Source: Platynereis dumerilii
Lineage: Eukaryota; Annelida; Polychaeta; Phyllodocida; Nereididae
Reading direction: 5' to 3'
Length of the DNA: 64,000 nt
Assembly (NCBI GenBank): GCA_026936325.1
Contig: JAPTHN010000080.1
Span: forward strand, 496,001 to 560,000
The notes beneath the pieces are model-generated. The model made no database searches, had not been told where the DNA came from, and saw only the letters and a list, made by a program, of their open reading frames with translations. Every line of letters starts with the position of its first letter. Within the stretch, counting starts at the first letter, position 1. Position numbers and translations under genes: made by a program. Below, piece by piece: positions 55,495-64,000 of this stretch.

Positions 55495-56030
55495 TTCTGG
55501 GGTAGCTTAGTGGCTAAGTGGTTAAGATGCCTGCCTGCTCCGCTGAAGCTCTTTGCCTCAACTCCAAGCTGGGGAACCCGACATTTTCAGAGGACCATCA
55601 TAAGCCAAATTTCAGCTGGATGTCGTTCAGTGCCAGATTGTATGAACGCTTAACCCGGTTTATCCTGAAGTGGTTAACTCCTATAACATTACTTTTAACA
55701 AAGTTATTGTGAAAATAACTAAGCATGTTTAAGCTGACCTCATGTTATATAACGACTAAATCATTTTCCCAGTAACCCTGTTAAAAGATAAGTTTTAGGA
55801 TAACCGTGTTAAGCGTTGATACAATATGGCTCAGTAGAAACGTTATATTGGTGGCCGTTGTATCAGTGTCTGTGCTGGGCATATAAAAGATGTCTCATTT
55901 CGGGTAAATGTGTAACATTTTGACTGTTGAGGACTCCTGCTCTCTCTCACATCTCATCAATCAACCCTCATGAGCGCCCAGAACTGGGCTTAGAGGGCTG
56001 CACTTACTATGACTATCTATCTATCTATCA
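55495..56030 (+). mobile_element. Probable SINE split by a small MITE (55640-55822)
   Basis: A tRNA-like head (GGTAGCTTAGTGGCTAAGTG, GTTAAGATGCCTGCCTGC) starts near 55500, and a (CTAT)n end lies at 56008-56029 after CCCAGAACTGGGC. The inverted pair AACGCTTAACCCGGTT... / ...AACCGTGTTAAGCGTT marks a ~180-bp inner MITE. The B box is not clear, so the SINE call is tentative. Confidence 0.5.
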
Positions 56031-56221
56031 TAATGCTTTATCCCACTGTAACCATGACTGCCTTATAATTTCTACATAACCAATTATGACTTGAAAAAAC
56101 TTTTCTTGAACAACTTAAAATACTTGTAAATTAGTGCAGCCATTGTATTGTTGGTATTTTGTATGATCCTCCTCCCTCTTCCCATCTATTGGTTATCTTT
56201 ACCGTTTTCCTTTTGTTCCAG

Positions 56222-56411
56222 GTGACGTGTCTGGACTGTCTGCGACTGATTTCTCACTGCTGGTAGGCAATACAGTTGTGATAGAAAAAACAAATACTTT
56301 CTACGATGCTCTGGCACTACTGTTTGCCACTTACTGCGTCTGAATATCGCTTATCCTCCAGAATATCGCTTATCCTCCAGAAGTGCAAACAACCTTGGAA
56401 TTTATACAGAG
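56222..56411 (+). pseudogene. Exon of a SAMD3-like uncharacterised protein family, broken
   Basis: Acceptor CTTTTGTTCCAG and donor AGAG|GTAACA bound 190 bases. In phase it reads DVSGLSATDFSLLVGNTVVI, EKTNTFYDALALLFATYCV, a TGA stop, then (after a tandem 19-bp duplication, GAATATCGCTTATCCTCCA) NIAYPPEVQTTLEFIQR. The run ALALLFA.Y...IAYP then TLEFIQR(C/F)F is the conserved C-terminal core of many uncharacterised fish and invertebrate proteins, some annotated SAMD3-like; their biochemical role is unknown. The stop and the duplication suggest a decayed copy. The exit phase fits 56713. Confidence 0.7.
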
Positions 56412-56712
56412 GTAACATTATTCTATCTATCTGAACGTTGAACAGTACTAGGTACAGTGATTGATATAATAGGCCTGTAACTGAAGGCAATCAAGTGACA
56501 ATTCACAATATGTTATAGTAACTGACACTGACAGTAATACTGACTTCTCTGAATTAATAAATTGAGGCTGAGATGTCACTGTTTGGCTATTTTGGCAAAC
56601 TTGAAAATGTGGAGGTTGTAACAATAATAAATTACCCAACACAATATCAAACAATTAGTCTTGAATGAGTAATTTTTGTAAAGGGATTACATTTTGAATT
56701 ATTTTCTTTCAG

Positions 56713-56863
56713 ATGTTTCTTCAAGATAACCCCGAAACAAGGAACTGAGAAAGTGAAAGGAAAGAAACGTACGATGTTTGTGTATCAAGCTAATCAGTAT
56801 ACGTTACTGTTTATATTGTCTACATGTATGGACAGCAGATGGCATACAGTGTGTGCTCATTAA
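56713..56863 (+). pseudogene. Terminal exon of the same gene remnant
   Basis: Acceptor ATTTTCTTTCAG, then in phase (AG plus A gives Arg) CFFKITPKQGTEKVKGKKRT, MFVYQANQYTLLFILSTCMD and a stop at 56861-56863. The pattern (R)CFFxIxPxxGTxK...KK is the family's last conserved block. Members usually go on to a short helix ending near EW, which is not preserved. From about 56780 the sequence falls into a degenerate tandem repeat, so the true terminus may have been replaced. Confidence 0.65.
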
Positions 56864-57200
56864 TTTAATGCGGACTATAATATCAAGACACATTTATTTA
56901 ATATTAAGCCATATTTATTGAATTTTAAAAGTTAATTAAATAATTGATGTTGTGTGTGTGGAAATGTTGTCACCTAATTAGTGAAATAATGTTATTGCGT
57001 GAAGCAGCTAATCAGTATCTATATATGTTGTTTATAGTCTGCATATTAAATATATTGGAGGCAATGTGTTCTTACATATATAATGCGGACTTAAATATTT
57101 TCATCAAAAGAATTTATTTTGTGTGGAAATGCTGCTGCCTATTTAGTGAAATAATGTTGTGTGAAGCTGCTTATCGATTAATTGACTGTATAAATCGTTA
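56780..57200. repeat. Degenerate ~175-bp tandem repeat
   Basis: GCTAATCAGTAT...GTTTATA.TGTCTGCAT, ATATAATGCGGACT and TGTGTGGAAATG(T/C)TG, TTAGTGAAATAATGTT recur two to three times in order. The first unit overlaps the end of the gene remnant. Confidence 0.7.
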
Positions 57201-57821
57201 GATAAACATATTAATGTACTCTGGAACAGTTTATTTTTACTTATTTATTGATGCTTATAAATCAATAGTAAGACATCTTTCATGATCCTGTCTTTTATTT
57301 GATATATTTGTGATTCTACATTAATAAAGTGAATGCATACATGTTTATTTGTTTTGATGAGCACACAAACCGTAACAACTGCATACAGCTTTCTTTTTTT
57401 GACACCTGTCCCTGCAATTGGAGTAGACTTTTTCAATGACACTCCTAATAAAGCTGCAGAGACTCTTGGTTCCTTACAGTACATGCTATGTGCGTTTTAT
57501 ATAACTGATTAAACGGGCAATTATTTCCTGCCCAAGTACTGTTGCGACAGTTCGCACCTCTGCCACTGTTCAATGTGTGCATAACTACAAAATAAAGAGG
57601 AATGTGAAATTTCCATAACAGTGTGCAGACACATTTTTGGGTGAGAAAAAAATGCCTGGTGTGCTGAACTACTGTATAATCAGAAGGGGCGTATCTGTAA
57701 ACTACCTTAAGGGGCAAATAACATGTGGCGCATATGTGGTCATTCGAAACTTCTGTGTCTTCCATGCTAATTTTGGTACACTGATTATGAGTGCTGGTGT
57801 GCAGTTCTCCAGGACCCGTCA
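57201..57821. other. Spacer with an unconvincing minus-strand frame
   Basis: The 146-codon minus frame 57445-57885 runs into the tandem repeat and has no recognised domain or splice context. I do not call it a gene. Confidence 0.4.
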
Positions 57822-58110
57822 CTAATAAGACCCCCTTTTTGGCAGGCGTGAAGTGGTCATGTATACGGAAGTATACTAAGTGCAATTATTTAAAACACAT
57901 ACTACAGCAGTCCCTGAGTAATAAGACCGCCTTTTTGGCAGGCGTGAAGCGGTCTCTCATAGAGGGTGCATCTGTCACAGTTCATGTATACGGAAGTATA
58001 CTAAGTGCAATTATTTAAAACACATACTACAGCAGTCCCTGTGTAATAAGACCGCCTTTTGGCAGGCGTGAAGTGGTCTCTCACGGGGGTGCATCAGTTC
58101 ATGTATACAG
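57822..58110. repeat. ~125-bp tandem repeat, three units, hairpin in each
   Basis: AATAAGACCGCCTTTTTGGC...GCGTGAAGCGGTC recurs at about 57824, 57919 and 58044. The GACCGC/GCGGTC arms can pair. ATGTATACGGAAGTATACTA also repeats and contains its own small hairpin. The first unit lacks about 30 bases. Confidence 0.88.
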
Positions 58111-58169
58111 AAACAATTGCATTTTCTGTTACAACATCATCCTGTCATCTAACGTATGATCTAAGATAA

Positions 58170-58466
58170 CGGTGTTGGTACAATTAGCTGTTAAATTAAC
58201 GGCAAGTACCCGTTATTATTAAATGACGCATGCTTAGCCGCAAGATTTTACAGCAACATGCCGTAACATGAACTTACGGCAAAATGGTCGTTAACATTAC
58301 GGCAATTGCTGTATATATGAATTTACGGCATGATCTGTTGAATTTACGGCAACATGTCGTAAAAAAAAAATGAAATTACGGCATAACTGTTGATTTTACG
58401 GTAAGTTACCGGCTAATTTGCTGACGGTAATGACGTTAAAACCAACGGTTTCGGTTTTACAGTGTA
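58170..58466. mobile_element. TTACGG-rich element end, right-facing, abutting the gap
   Basis: Dense TTACGGCA/TGCCGTAA motifs in both orientations, ending GGTTTTACAGTGTA at 58466, the inverse of the 45588 end. One base later the assembly gap begins, so this repeat probably caused the gap. Confidence 0.7.
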
Positions 58467-58467
58467 T

Positions 58468-58967
58468 NNNNNNNNNNNNNNNNNNNNNNNNNNNNNNNNN
58501 NNNNNNNNNNNNNNNNNNNNNNNNNNNNNNNNNNNNNNNNNNNNNNNNNNNNNNNNNNNNNNNNNNNNNNNNNNNNNNNNNNNNNNNNNNNNNNNNNNNN
58601 NNNNNNNNNNNNNNNNNNNNNNNNNNNNNNNNNNNNNNNNNNNNNNNNNNNNNNNNNNNNNNNNNNNNNNNNNNNNNNNNNNNNNNNNNNNNNNNNNNNN
58701 NNNNNNNNNNNNNNNNNNNNNNNNNNNNNNNNNNNNNNNNNNNNNNNNNNNNNNNNNNNNNNNNNNNNNNNNNNNNNNNNNNNNNNNNNNNNNNNNNNNN
58801 NNNNNNNNNNNNNNNNNNNNNNNNNNNNNNNNNNNNNNNNNNNNNNNNNNNNNNNNNNNNNNNNNNNNNNNNNNNNNNNNNNNNNNNNNNNNNNNNNNNN
58901 NNNNNNNNNNNNNNNNNNNNNNNNNNNNNNNNNNNNNNNNNNNNNNNNNNNNNNNNNNNNNNNNNNN
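58468..58967. other. Assembly gap (500 N)
   Basis: Exactly 500 N. All frames across it are artefacts. Confidence 0.99.
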
Positions 58968-59969
58968 CGAACATATTGTAAAGCGGCTTCTAGGAATCTT
59001 GACATCACAAAATTATAATAAGTTATAGGTAAATTCCGTGTGAATGAAGAATTGTACGATGTCATAGGCACCCTTTCATGTGACTTGTCTCATAGTTTGT
59101 CATGTTTTACAATATTGGAAAACTGGCCTGGAAGATTTATTTTTTTATTATAAATTTAATCATGCTAAGTATTTGCAATTGGTTTCAAAATTTTTTTGTA
59201 TTGTAAGTTCATGCTTTAAGGGGCTATAAGCCCAAAAACTGGAACTAGTGTATTTGCCTTAAAATATCTAGTGACAAATAAAGGGACCTGAACTGATATA
59301 CTTGATTTTTGGCTAATTTGCCCTGGTGTTTCACGGTTACAGCAATTTTTTGTAAGAAAATGACAGAAAAACTAATAAACCGCTTATTTTAAAAATTTAT
59401 GTATTTTTAATGACTTTGTCTTTATTTCTATAAAACAAAGAATTTATATTCGACAATATTAATTGGGGCCATCAAACTCTGTGGAGTTATTTGAAGACTC
59501 ACCAAAATGGAGTGGGACGAAAATGAGATGAATGAAAATGAAAAACAAGGAATATATTAAAGGAAAACAAGCTTTCCATTGTCACATCACCAGACATTAA
59601 TTAAAAGACGAGATGTACTTCTTGAAACAGGTTCGATGAAAATCACAGGGTACTGGAATATGAATCGCAAACCGTCTCATTTTTTCAAAACGAAAATCAA
59701 AAACGTTTTCAAAAACCAAAAACTCTTCAAAATCAAATTTGATGAGAATCACAAGGTTAAGGATATAAAATCCCAGTCTGTATTTCAGGTAAGTTTAACA
59801 ATCGGATAAAATCCATAACCACAAACAAAATATCTCCAAACACCTGGTCCAAGCCTCAGCACTTCAGCAAAGGTAGATTCTCTGAGTGGCCTCAGAAGCA
59901 ACTCCATTAACCCGATTGCTCTACCCATTCCAATGATGGACTGTTGCTTCCCAGCAATAACTAATTCTA
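58968..59969. other. Spacer with a weak candidate exon ending at 59788
   Basis: A + frame (59579 to 59788) ends KFDENHKVKDIKSQSVFQ at a perfect donor (TTTCAG|GTAAGT). It is lysine-rich and fairly protein-like, but no partner exon or clear acceptor is seen. It could belong to the decayed element that follows. Confidence 0.35.
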
Positions 59970-60399
59970 CACTGCTCACACTTAAAAACGCACACCTGTT
60001 AAAAGAGGCAGAACTTGTAAACTAATGAAGAGAATTCTTTGTAACCTTCCACGGCTGCTTATTAACCCCTAGGTCAAAGCTTTTGAAAGAAGAAAATCCA
60101 TTGGTTTTTCCGAGAGCCAGACACAATTTGTAAGATTGCTTCAAACTTGGGATTCACAAAGTTGAATGAGGCTGTAATGTGAAGAATACCCATCACATCC
60201 TCATGTTAAAGGTTTCAAATTGCATTGCAAAAAAATTGTCACTTAGGGGTAATTGTCCAAGCTATGACACAACTTTTTCGAAAATTTTGTGACAAACAAA
60301 ATGTGAAAAACACCACACAGCTCTCCTGAATAAAATGCAAGATTGTCAAAATATACCGAAAAAATAACGAACGTTGCATGAAAGTAGAAGGTCTCAGCT

Positions 60400-61030
60400 T
60401 CATATCTGTGTAAAAACTAAAATATGCTGTTGGGAAAAGTTTGAGATATTTGTGTTTTAATTGACAGAGATTATTCAATAATTGGGATGATTGATGTTCT
60501 TGATTCGGTAGCTGTTGAAGAGTTTTGTCAAATTTTGAGTAACAGCTCCTGACAACCTGCTCAGAAAAGAGGCCCAGTGCCTCTTCATCTGTTCAATTAA
60601 CTCTGGCACACAACGGAGAAGGACATGAACTTTAATAGTGAAAGAAATCCTTAATTCTTGGTATGCTCTTTCAAATTTTGCAATGTTGTCTTAGTAAACT
60701 TCATCAATTATAAAGCCAGCTTGAAGAGCATCACAAAGTGTGACAAAACAGTGTGAAACTCTGTGAAGTGTTGAGGTAACATGTTGTTCAGCATTTCAAG
60801 GTTTGCAAGGAACTTGTACCACTCGTCGCCCTCAAATGTACCTCCATATGGTGCTGCTCCTTTTGAATGTAAAGAACGTTGGGCCAGTGATCAAGATCTA
60901 AGAAGAATTTCTTCAATTCAATATAGATTTTATTCGCTATCCCCAACTTAATATGCAGTGCACGAGGAGGAACTACAGCAAAAACAGGGTTGATGGCTCA
61001 AATTTGCCCTTCAACACTGGTTCATTTGAA
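60400..61030 (-). pseudogene. Transposon-protein remnant
   Basis: On the minus strand, in pieces of different frames: GGTFEGDEWYKFLANLEML, TIKVHVLLRCVPELIEQMKR, EALGLFSEQVVRSCYSKFD. The order 'PKVH...H.P.....GLG.(F/W)SEQ..ES.H..F' is shared by transposase-like proteins common in corals and other invertebrates; I recall the pattern but cannot name the superfamily. Several breaks are evident. It lies inside the TIRs at 59970 and 62739. Confidence 0.5.
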
Positions 61031-61215
61031 AAACAGTTGTAATACTGCTTTAATGTGGTTTTATAACCACTTTCATTTTTCATTTTCTAGTAGTTTTCAG
61101 AGTAAAACTGCTTAATACAAAAGTCTGAATCGCTTTTATGTCAGTGGAACTTAATAATTATGACACCTTCCTATAACAAAAAACACAAACTTCTTTCTGA
61201 GCATCGGAATGATCC

Positions 61216-61524
61216 ATGTTAAGATCAAAACCTGCTAAGTCCTTAAAATTAATTGAAACTGAGAAGTGTGCTATGAAGCCCAGATTTCAGACGAATGCAA
61301 ACTTGAATTCTCACACAGATGAAATACTAAATAAACTGTATCAAGGCAAGAGAGAAATGGAAACAGTGCTGGCTGCTTCAAAGTTTAAAGCACCAGGAAA
61401 GTACATGGATAAGACCTATCAATGGAAATTTTGGCCAACAGAAGGATTGTCACATCTAGGACAGATACTAGAGTTCTGGTTGGATTTTATTGAGAACAAT
61501 TGTCTAAACTACACATATTTTTAA
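61216..61524 (+). pseudogene. Unassigned + strand frame inside the TIR transposon
   Basis: A 102-codon frame containing LNKLYQGKREMETVLAASKF and YMDKTYQWKFWPTEGLSHLG. It is more protein-like than the local background, but I recognise no domain. It may be another decayed piece of the host element's protein, or chance. Confidence 0.3.
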
Positions 61525-62215
61525 TCTCAAAATGCCAATAAACATAAGATGTGGTAAACAAAATGTAATAATGGTCATTTACCTCAAAAATACATTTTCT
61601 GTTGGACGAAAATGATTTATACGACACTCTATGTTATCGACAGCTATATCCTCTAAAGAAATTGTTTGTTACTTGCAAAAAACGGTGATAATGTTCTGAA
61701 ATGGAATGTGATAAAAAATAAAACTGAAATATCTCAAAATTTTCCAAACAGAATATTTCAATTTTTACACCGATACGAAGCTGAGACCTCCTACTTTCAC
61801 ACTACGTTTGTAACTTTTCGGTACATTTTGAAAATCTTGCTTTTTTTTTCAGGAGCGCTGTGACCAACTTAGGCAAAATTCAACCCAAACCAAACAAAAT
61901 GCAGTTAATGTTCGAAGGAGTAAAGCGAACAACTTTCAGTACCTGTAAACTCCAAAAATGGGACTCTTATACAGTGGTCGAAATAGCCCATGTTATTTGG
62001 GGGGTCTCTCAAGTTCCAAGGCCTGAAGAGTTGAAGCCCTTGAAGCCAAATTTCTGCGCGACGCAAGAAGCGCTTTAAAGCCGGAGTGTTTCAGATGCTC
62101 TAAAAATGAATTCCGAGCGCTTTATAGGCATGTTTTATCTCCGAAAAATATTTTGAAAACCCTATTGGGGATGTATATAAATTTAATCTTTACTTGGTGC
62201 TCATGCTTATTCCTC

Positions 62216-62561
62216 AGTGGCGTCACTAAGGGGGGCTAGGGGGGGCTGAGCCCCCCCAACTGGAGCTTTCAGCCCCTCCTAAAATACTTGGCCAATAAAA
62301 AAGAAATGTCCCTTATATGATACATGGTAGTGAATCAATAACCAGAGCCCATGAAAAGACACTGTACGAAGTACGTTGTGCACTATTTGTCATTATCTTT
62401 TAAGTTTATCTACTTATTATGTTTGCATAGATCAGTAGAAATGTAAAAACTTTGGATTTTCGGATGGTTCGCGCTTCGATCCTTCGAGCCTCTGATGACG
62501 CTTCTAATTTTTGGAGCTTCAACCCCCCCCCCCCAAAATTGCATTTCTAGTGACGCCACTG
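62216..62561. mobile_element. hAT-type MITE nested in the TIR transposon
   Basis: TIRs CAGTGGCGTCACTA / TAGTGACGCCACTG (14 bp, perfect) with TTATTCCT on both sides (62208-62215 and 62562-62569). Inside are paired G-rich/C-rich stretches (GGGGGGCTAGGGGGGGCT, AGCCCCCCC). 346 bp, no transposase. Confidence 0.95.
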
Positions 62562-62739
62562 TTATTCCTCCTAGCAAATTCAATATTTGGGGGGGGGGGT
62601 TATCAATGCTTTTCAGTGAAACTTTCCAGACACTAAGAAGGGATATTAAGCCAGATCCGTGGAAAATTTAATTTCCATGCCTCAATTAGAAGTTTGTTTT
62701 TAAGTTGTTTTGAAAGTGTGCGTTTTTAAGTGTGAGCAG

Positions 62740-62963
62740 TTTAGATATACATTCCCTGAGGAAACCACAAGCAGATAGTGTAGGATGAAGTTCTCAAAAT
62801 TGTGTGCTTTCGCTTAACCACAGACTTGGCTATAACGCCCTGAATCCCAAAAAAATGTGCAATTTAAAATAGCTTGGCCTCGTCCCACTTATATTTAGGC
62901 TAATTACACACCAAGTCTTATTAACTTTTTTTTTGCATGGATTTTCTGGTCTTTGATTGCAGG
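62740..62963. other. Spacer
   Basis: Nothing recognised. Confidence 0.4.
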
Positions 62964-63650
62964 TTTTTACCGAGGCCTCCGAAGGAGGTCCTCGAGTCTT
63001 GCGATCGCCATCAGGCCAAGCCTATGGTTTTAAGGCCAAGCTAAGACGGGTGGCTGAAGACTCCACCTTTGCCATTCGATTACTCCAGTTACCTGCCACT
63101 TTCCACTTGTTAACTTTGTCCATGACCACCTAAACTCCAGAAAGCCGTAGTTACAGAGCTGTATTCTGCTCACAAATGTTTATTTCTGACTGTCAGAAAT
63201 TTGCCATGTTATTGCTACCAAGAATCTCATGTACACTGTCAAAAATGACTGGAATTTTTTTCTCAAAACTATCTTTGACTTCTAAATATCTTGCATTATT
63301 TCTTCTACATGCTTCACAATAGTGATGTCAGTGTCAATAAAATTTTCACACCTGTCAGAATCTGAAGAATCTGTTAAATAATCCATTTCACCAGACATCC
63401 TGCATGTTGCTCTTACTCTGAGCTCCATGCACTGACTGACTTGCATCATGCATCTCTTTTTTAGAATTTATTGTAGGAGGGCCCAATATCCAGCTACTAA
63501 CAAAATTACCAGCTGAGTGATCTGCAATTACTAAATAGCTTAAACATGCTCCTGCAGGCCTATCAGTCAACATGTATCCAGTATATGTAATCTCAAGACA
63601 GACTGTATAAGCTGTCAGCTCAGAAAGACTACAGACATGTGGATCTCCAC
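62964..63650. repeat. Dispersed repeat, copy 2 (hairpin at its edge)
   Basis: Starts TTTTTACCG like copy 1 at 39856, again followed by a hairpin, here CGAGGCCTCC, loop GAA, GGAGGTCCTCG. 63220-63262 and 63548-63649 match copy 1 closely, while the sequence between differs. It is cut on the right by a hAT-like end at 63651. Confidence 0.7.
63388..63650 (-). CDS. Coding-like frame inside the dispersed repeat (partial)
   Basis: Open on the minus strand from the transposon junction at 63650: GDPHVCSLSELTAYTVCLEI, TYTGYMLTDRPAGACLSYLV, IADHSAGNFVSSWILGPPTI, to a stop at 63388. LSELTAYTV...T.TG followed by a DRPAGA linker weakly recalls the end of a fibronectin type III domain, but I would not rely on it. 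Copy 1 preserves only the first ~45 residues before diverging. It may be a gene fragment carried by the repeat. Confidence 0.3.
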
Positions 63651-64000
63651 TAGGGTGGTCCTAAAATAAAAATTTCAACTTTTCCTCGGGGCTTCTTCAT
63701 TTTCCTGTTCCATTTGGGGAAAAAATAAGTTGAGTTGAATTTCACAAGAATTGATACATATTAACCACTGCCACCGGACCCCTGTTTTTGCATCACACAA
63801 GCAAAATTTTGAGTTTTTGAACATTGTGCTGTGCGTCTTAACACAGAGAAGACAAAACCCGATTTAATCTCAATATTCATACATTATGTACTATTTCCAT
63901 CATTTAATACATCACTTGAGTCTTTTCATTGTGTTAGTATCGCATAGATATCAGATGAACATAATTAGTAATCGCAATTTAGGCCTGAGAGAAAAGCCAC
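63651..64000. mobile_element. Left end of a hAT-like element, cut by the window edge
   Basis: TAGGGTGGTCCTAAAAT matches the left end of the foldback element at 41074 (TAGGGTGGCCTAAAAAT). The repeat copy at 40185-40320 continues uninterrupted past the matching point (GGATCTCCAC|CTTAGG), so the junction is an insertion site. ATCTCCAC at 63643-63650 would be the left target duplication. Confidence 0.75.

Larger units (their letters stand above)
59970..62739. mobile_element. Decayed TIR transposon, superfamily not assigned
   Basis: CTGCTCACACTTAAAAACGC at 59970 has an exact inverse at the right (...GCGTTTTTAAGTGTGAGCAG, ending 62739), extended by weaker matches inward. A second inverted pair (60240-60470 against 61700-61870) lies inside, reading KYLKLFP.../EISQNFP...-like. 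Coding remnants occur on both strands. A younger hAT MITE is nested at 62216-62561. The overall wear suggests an old insertion. Confidence 0.65.

Noticed and set aside
57445-57885. 146-codon minus-strand frame
   Set aside because: Its N-terminal part lies in a tandem repeat unit, and no domain, homologue pattern or splice sites support it.
58396-59071. Frames of 187-204 codons
   Set aside because: They run through the 500-N gap.

Overview
This window looks like non-coding, repeat-packed nuclear DNA of a multicellular animal, most likely a marine invertebrate. The evidence is AT-rich sequence, GT-AG introns with phase-matched exons, tRNA-headed SINEs, several non-LTR (LINE) lineages, at least seven hAT-type non-autonomous elements with clean 8-bp target duplications, CCCTAA repeats and a 500-N scaffold gap. 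I cannot name the species. There are no bacterial operons, rRNA genes, functional tRNA genes or CRISPR arrays.

Layout. 1.5-7.0 kb: a tandem array of four ~1.3-kb units, each starting with the same 55-bp palindromic core; three carry telomere-type CCCTAA repeats, and GC-rich hairpins sit at junctions and at the right edge. 8.5-12 kb: two decayed LINEs, one split by a hAT element that keeps a piece of transposase. 13-14.6 kb: a MITE rich in TGACGTCA-like sites and a hAT MITE. 16.0-22.3 kb: the best host-gene evidence, a + strand series of three exons (16048-16190, 19899-20001, 22127-22233) with compatible phases, carrying an antisense LINE in one intron and a hAT element inserted exactly at the acceptor of the third exon; an opposite-strand exon lies at 19004-19115. 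22.6-33 kb: a Harbinger-type MITE, GACTCC-rich hAT MITEs, a TIR element with a repeated internal phrase, and second copies of two hAT families. 34-37.7 kb: a 3.66-kb element with ~220-bp inverted ends and a repeated TGTCCTGTTAC phrase. 38-44.2 kb: LINE, SINEs in tail-to-tail pairs and a 1.2-kb foldback hAT-like element inside a SINE. 44.5-48 kb: an unusual ~190-bp-spaced GATACATACGTTACC repeat, a TTACGG-rich element end and more SINEs. 48.8-53.75 kb: a ~150-bp minisatellite with YY1-like AAGATGGCGGCC motifs, then long polypyrimidine minisatellites. 54.2-57 kb: a foldback element and the broken 3' exons of a gene resembling the C-terminus of a large family of uncharacterised metazoan (SAMD3-like) proteins. 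57.8-64 kb: a short tandem array, the second TTACGG-rich element end at the scaffold gap, a decayed TIR transposon holding a nested hAT MITE, and a duplicated block cut by another hAT-like end.

The parts do not form a pathway. Apart from the host exons the window records successive waves of transposition. The points most worth following are the conserved palindromic core of the 1.5-7 kb array, the transposon that landed on a splice acceptor, and the elements built around widely spaced copies of one short phrase.
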